NCBI RefSeq assembly: GCF_932276165.1
Contig: NC_064005.1
Span: 3,286,001 to 3,350,000, forward strand
Source: Plutella xylostella
Taxonomy: Eukaryota > Arthropoda > Insecta > Lepidoptera > Plutellidae
DNA length: 64,000 nucleotides
Direction: 5' to 3'
The position numbers and the translations under genes were made by a program. Shown here in pieces: positions 42,001 through 48,000 of the stretch (position 1 is its first letter; every line of letters begins with the position of its first letter). The notes beneath the pieces were generated by a model. The model was not told the origin of the DNA, did no database searches, and saw only the letters and a program-made list of their open reading frames with translations.

Positions 42001-45000
42001 GATAGAAAGGGAGAAAGCGAGAAAGAGGGAAAGAGGGAAAGACAGAAAGAAACGAGCGTGCACGGCGCGCTTGGGTTCAGCTGGGCGCGCGAGCGGACCC
42101 TCCTGCCGCTGGTGCCGGGCCGCGAGGTGTGGGAGGACCTGTACCCGGCGGGGAGCGTGCTCAAGCTTTATAATGTACAGGTAGGTTACATAGGAACGAA
42201 AGAAAGAAACAGTTGTTTGACACACTGACAGACACTGAAGAAAACAAAACATACAGAAAATGTTCGAAATAACAACAAAATACAGAAAATAACACAACTC
42301 GGCACCAGCTCAGCATGTGCTGTGAAGTGAAGCCTGTGAACCAAAAGGCCAAATAATGATTGTAGACTACCCTAAACAGATTTGTATATGTACATTGTAC
42401 AGTCACCGTAATATTTTGCTTTGTCAAATTCCAATGTTGAGGGAATATGATTTTTTGCAACACTATAGTACTGTCACAGGACAGACGGTTGAACCACCCA
42501 TTGAATACGAATAACTTTCAACTTTGGACCTCATCCATCTCGCTTTCATTTTCGCTTTTGCCTTAGGCGGAACTTCCTGAATTGCATAGCTGGCCATTTT
42601 AATTTGTATAATGGTGACTACTCGATACTCTTTAGAACATATCTGCATGTGACGAACAGTTCTACGAAGTATCTCAAAGCGGACTGTAATCAATGCTGGG
42701 CTACTTCACACAGTATACACATACACAGGGTATTGGAAAAGAGGAAATAGTGTTAATTTACTTTGCTGCATTTATTGATTGGCCAGTCATATTAGCGTCA
42801 GTAGCTGACTGTCTTATTTCGTCCATCCCACTTTGATTGAGGCCTACTTTCACCATACTCTGTTAGATCATTAAACCCCTGTTATAACGCGGGATTAGTT
42901 GTTGACAATTGAGTCTTTTGACACATCTATGAAGAATAGATTAGATGACACTTATAATGTATCAGGGGTGTTAATGATCTTACAGATTATGGTGAAACTG
43001 GGCCTAAACTAACAAATCATCTTACGTTGCAGAAGTCAGGTGAGTACCGGTGCCAAGTGTCCTCCATAGCTGGCACCACAGCCAAGAGCGTGGCTCTGTG
43101 GACCGTGGGAACCCACGACGAACACTGCGAGCACGGGGCGTCCAACGGAATCAGATGGCCGAAAACTGCTCCCGGCGCTTACGCGTCTGTATCCTGCCCT
43201 ACTGGATATGTTGGAGAAACTACTAGGTAAATAATATAACTTATGTAAGTAAATACTAATGATGATGTGACTGATTTGTAATATAGACTTTGATTGTAGG
43301 TTTTGCGAACCGAAGAGCGTACATTACGGAGTCAAATGGAGATTACCAGATTTTTCGGGGTGTATTGCAGAGTCTTTAAAAAATATCTATGAACAGGTAA
43401 GCATCAATTGCATCGTCTCACTATTCAGCTATATTAAAAAAAACAATCACTTTTCTACAACAGTTAAATAACAAATAAATTGTTCTTTCAGTTTGTAAAA
43501 ATTAAGTACGGCTATTCTTGGGAAGAAGTCTCATCAGTAGCTCAGAAGTACAGCGCAGTGCTTCGCTCCCTCCCAGCGCTGCCAGGTGATGGTGCCATCC
43601 CGCTCCAACACACGGCAGATATGCTTCACTATCTCCACTCCACAGCGTCTAAGCCTAGAGAAGGAAAAAGAAGTGCTGAGCATCTTCTAAAGATCTACAA
43701 TACACTTTTGAAACACCCTGATGCCTTTCTGGATGAGCAGGTGAGCTGTGACCTTTACATGCCAATTAAGCCCATTCTTACAAAACGCATGATTTTGTTG
43801 CACTGGTAACCGAGGTTATATTTTTCAGAAAACTTATCAACTCCAGAACAATCTGGTTGAAACAATTGCCATGAAAGCACACATGCATGAAGAGTTCCAA
43901 GAATTCTTGGTAATGTCCAAGCCAGTACAGGATGACAATGCAGCCCATTTTAAACTTCCATTAAAAAGTTCTGGTAACGAAGAATGGATAATCGCGTCAG
44001 CTGGAGTTGAACTTGTGGAAAGGGCGGGAAATGCCTCTATTATTGCAGTTTTGTATAATAATTTAGCTTCGCGGCTTCCATCTCTCAGGTCTTCTATTGA
44101 ATACAAGTACGTATTGTCTTGCCCATAAAAGAAACATTCATTCATTCAGTTATGCATAAATAGGGACTTAATAGTCAACAATGTTTCAGGAATGGACGAG
44201 AAATTGAATATCTTTTATCATCGCAACAAATTCAATTGTCAGCTACTGGAACTGAGGTCGATACTTCTATCCTCCATACAGTTTCCTTATTATTCACACA
44301 CATCTACAATTATTCGGCTGTCGGTAAGTACCTCAGTTGATTTTACTTCGCTGTTTGGTTATTATGATATTATTTATAACTGTAGTCTTATTCCAGCTTC
44401 CAAGCTAGCCTGTGCCCTAAGATCTCAATCAGAGCCTGGAGCATGGTACACCAAGGCTTGTGAAGTTCAAATTCCGGAACCGAAATACATCACATGTCGC
44501 TGCCATGGACTCGGGACTTACGCTCTGTTCACAGTAGCCAGATCAACTCTGGTAAGTATCCATCCATACAATCGAAAATTCGTAAAAAAAAATTGCTCAT
44601 GATTAAAATGACAACATTCTAGACAGAAGCTGAAAAGGACCTACGTGGTGTCGTGAAGATAACAGCTGGGATCGGAGGAGCGATGGGTTTGGCCGTGGCA
44701 GGACTACAACTACTTGGTCTTGTTGCCAATAAAAATGTGAAGCTGCCGATACTGCTCAAAGCTACAACAGCTGGAACCCACTCCGCTGCAATGCTGACGC
44801 TATTGGAGTGTGACACTAGACAGGTAAGGAATGATATTTGAGAACAGACGTACGGAAATATAGTCGTCTCGCTCTCTCCTGAGTGTTGCTAAGGTGTTTT
44901 TGTTTCAGGAGGCGGCGTGTCCGGGCGTGTGGGGCTGGGTGTGCGCGGCGTGCTGGTGCGCGGGGTGCGCGGCGCTGTGCGCGCAGCCGCTGCTGCTGCA

Positions 45001-48000
45001 GGCCGAGCTGGCGGGCCGCCCGCAGAACGCACCCACTGTTGGGCTGCTTGCTGGTAAGTAACTTTTTGGTGTATCCTTAAGCTCTTCGAAAGACCTCGAA
45101 TGATTTTGTTGACCCTTATGCAAATGCAAAATATCAAGAGGACGCTTATTGCTTTCCACTTATTTGGCTATCAGTTTACCTTCAGATATATTATTATGTG
45201 TAAGGGTTATTTTGACAAACTCCTTTTCTACAGGTGTATGCATCCTAGTCTGGCTAACCGCACGCCTCTGGGGAGGCCCCCCTCTTCAACTGGGGGCACC
45301 GGCCCAACTAGTCTGCGCGTGCGGCTCAATACTACTGCTGATTCTGTGCTTCGTCCTCGCCATCTGCGCGGCTCTTAGACTGAGAACCATCACTTACAAA
45401 GTTCCTGTGGAAAGGAGGAGCTATTTAAATGATAGGTAAGGTTAAGCAACCTACATCGATAATGCTATACTTACTCTGTTCTCTGAAACTTTGCGTCCCG
45501 AAGTTGCGATATCGCGCGTGAAGACAGTTGATTTCTATTGTATCTGAATTCCAGGCATTCAAGCGGTTAAAGTGGTTTTAATGAAGGATTCTTCTTACAG
45601 ACAAAGAGTAATCCGGCATACAGTGATGCTGCTGGTGACGACGACTATGGCGCAGATGGCCGGCATAGCGTACGCGCAGCCGGGCGAGCGGCAGACCGCC
45701 CACGTGATCTCATTGGCTGTAGCCGCCATTACTAATGTGAGTTCCATATTTGAATTCATAAATGGTGGTTTAAGGAACGGAAATTACGAAATTTTCCAAT
45801 AATCGCAATCTCTTGAAGGTGTCTTTTGAAGCAAAAGGCGGAGTTGCGAGTGAACGTTTTGCACGCTCCATGATTAAATAGGTCGTAATCGTATCCGTAT
45901 TCAAAGCAAATAATATAGTTATTTATGTATGTCAGGTAAGTAGGTAGATACATTATAAAGCAGCCTTCATATCGATAAACAACTAACAACTTTGTATAAT
46001 GGCGCATAAGTTTGCTGTATAGATACATCTCACAAATAAAATTTTCCACCAGGAAATAAATGTCAAGCGATTTGTGTTCCAAAGACATAGGGCATGGGTT
46101 CAAGTAATCATAGGTATTATTATTAAGGTACAAGATCACAGATTACCCCAGTCCATGATTGCAGGGCATAGCGCTGGTGGTGTGCTACGTGGTCTGCGAC
46201 GACGCGTGCCTGGTGGCGGCGCGGCGCGCGCTGTCGCTGGCTCCACACCGGGACTGGGAGGACGCCCCGGCTGCCGGAGACACTTCGCTTAACCGTTAGT
46301 ATATTCATGAGCAATGAAAAAGATCCACTGACCTATGGAACGACAATGGTAGATGGAACTTTTTAATTTTATATCTTCTGAACTAAGATTTGTCACCGTG
46401 GTTCTTCTTAGCTTGTTGGTGACAAACACTGGAGATAGACTAAGGTTTCTCTAGGACTAGGGCCACTGTTTGTCACTGGTGAATTGGCCAGTCAGATTAT
46501 TTGGGTCAGTCGTTGTCTGCCCGGAACCACGTGCCACCTTGGCGAGCTACGTGTGTCTGTCGCTGGCTCCCCACCGGGACTGAGAGGACGCCCCGGCTGC
46601 TGGAGACACTTCACTTAACCGTTAGTATCAACAAGGGTTTTACTCCGACAAACATAAACGTATGCAGAGTATTCTAAAGGGTTATTATGGACTAATTTAT
46701 TTTTGCCGGTTTTGAAAATTCGGAAATACAAAACTAACTTCTATTCATATCAACAACATTCATATTCTATAACATTCTTATTCCCCATAAAAACTTTTTT
46801 GGTCACGTGATCGACTATCGGAAGAATACTATTTTTTCACGAGTATTAAAATAGTTGTTCAAAATGACGAGCTGAGTGAAATACTTTTGCATCATGCTGT
46901 ATTTTTACACAAGTAGAATTACCTAAATATTATTATAGTTTGGGACGCATAGTACCTAGAGGGAACTATATGCAACAAATTAGTTTTCCTACGTTATAAA
47001 TATAATATATCAATCCATGATAGTCCATCATCTACAAACAATTGTTCCAGTGTACATAAAGCAAGGCGGCGAGGTGGAAAGCCGCGGCGGCGCGGTGGAC
47101 AGCTCGTCCTCACAAATATCTCCTGTAGCCTCGTACTGGCAGCCACACCCTCTGGACAGTACTGAGGGCATGTACAGGTACATTGTAATACCTTATGAGT
47201 AACAAAAAAATAAGGGCCCGTCTAAAACGTATGTAATTGCACCTTACTACTTATTTTCCTGTAAGTTGGCTGGTAGAAAATGGCTTTAGTATTAAGTTCA
47301 CCTTTTGTACACTTATATTTCATGTCATATTTGTGCAATAAATAATTAAATAATAATAATTACATAAAGTGAACCGAAACCCCTAGATAAAAGATACTAT
47401 ACTTACTGCTACATTGCAATTTTTTTATCGATTTATTTATTTATCGAATGGATTTCTTCACTGGTTACATAAAAAAAATATTAAAATAAGAATTTAATAA
47501 TAACGTAGGTAAAAACACTAGTTAAAACTAATCGTCGTACGTAAATAGTTCTTGACAGACAGACGGACAGACAACAAAGTGATTCTTTAAAGGTACCGCT
47601 TTTGCCTTTTGAGATACGGAATCCTAAAAACTAACAATGAAATTAATTTTAAACTTCAATTTATTATTTTAGTTATGTTTGTGTTAAAATAATAATACCT
47701 TTTTTGTTTTATTCTCGTATCTACATTTATTAACCTGTCAGTTCCACGAATAGTCATTTTATAGAGTGTAGGGTAGTTTTCATGGTATGAAAATCAAAAT
47801 TATTTTTACTTCATCCGTTTTTTTAGAGAATGGAAAAATATCAGAAGCGATTTTTTTTCTTTTTCAATTAAAGAGAGTACAAAAGAAAAAAGAAGGTACT
47901 ATATTATTATTTTATTTACAATTTATTCGTATGTATATTTTGTTGATATCAGTTACCCATTTCACAGAGATTACCTGTTAATATTGACGCAATCATATCC

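Noticed and set aside
41486..42297. Phe/Leu/Ser-rich minus-strand frames of 84-162 codons that look like membrane proteins
   Set aside because: They are translations of the GAAA/GAGA simple repeat and the antisense of exon 11 copies.
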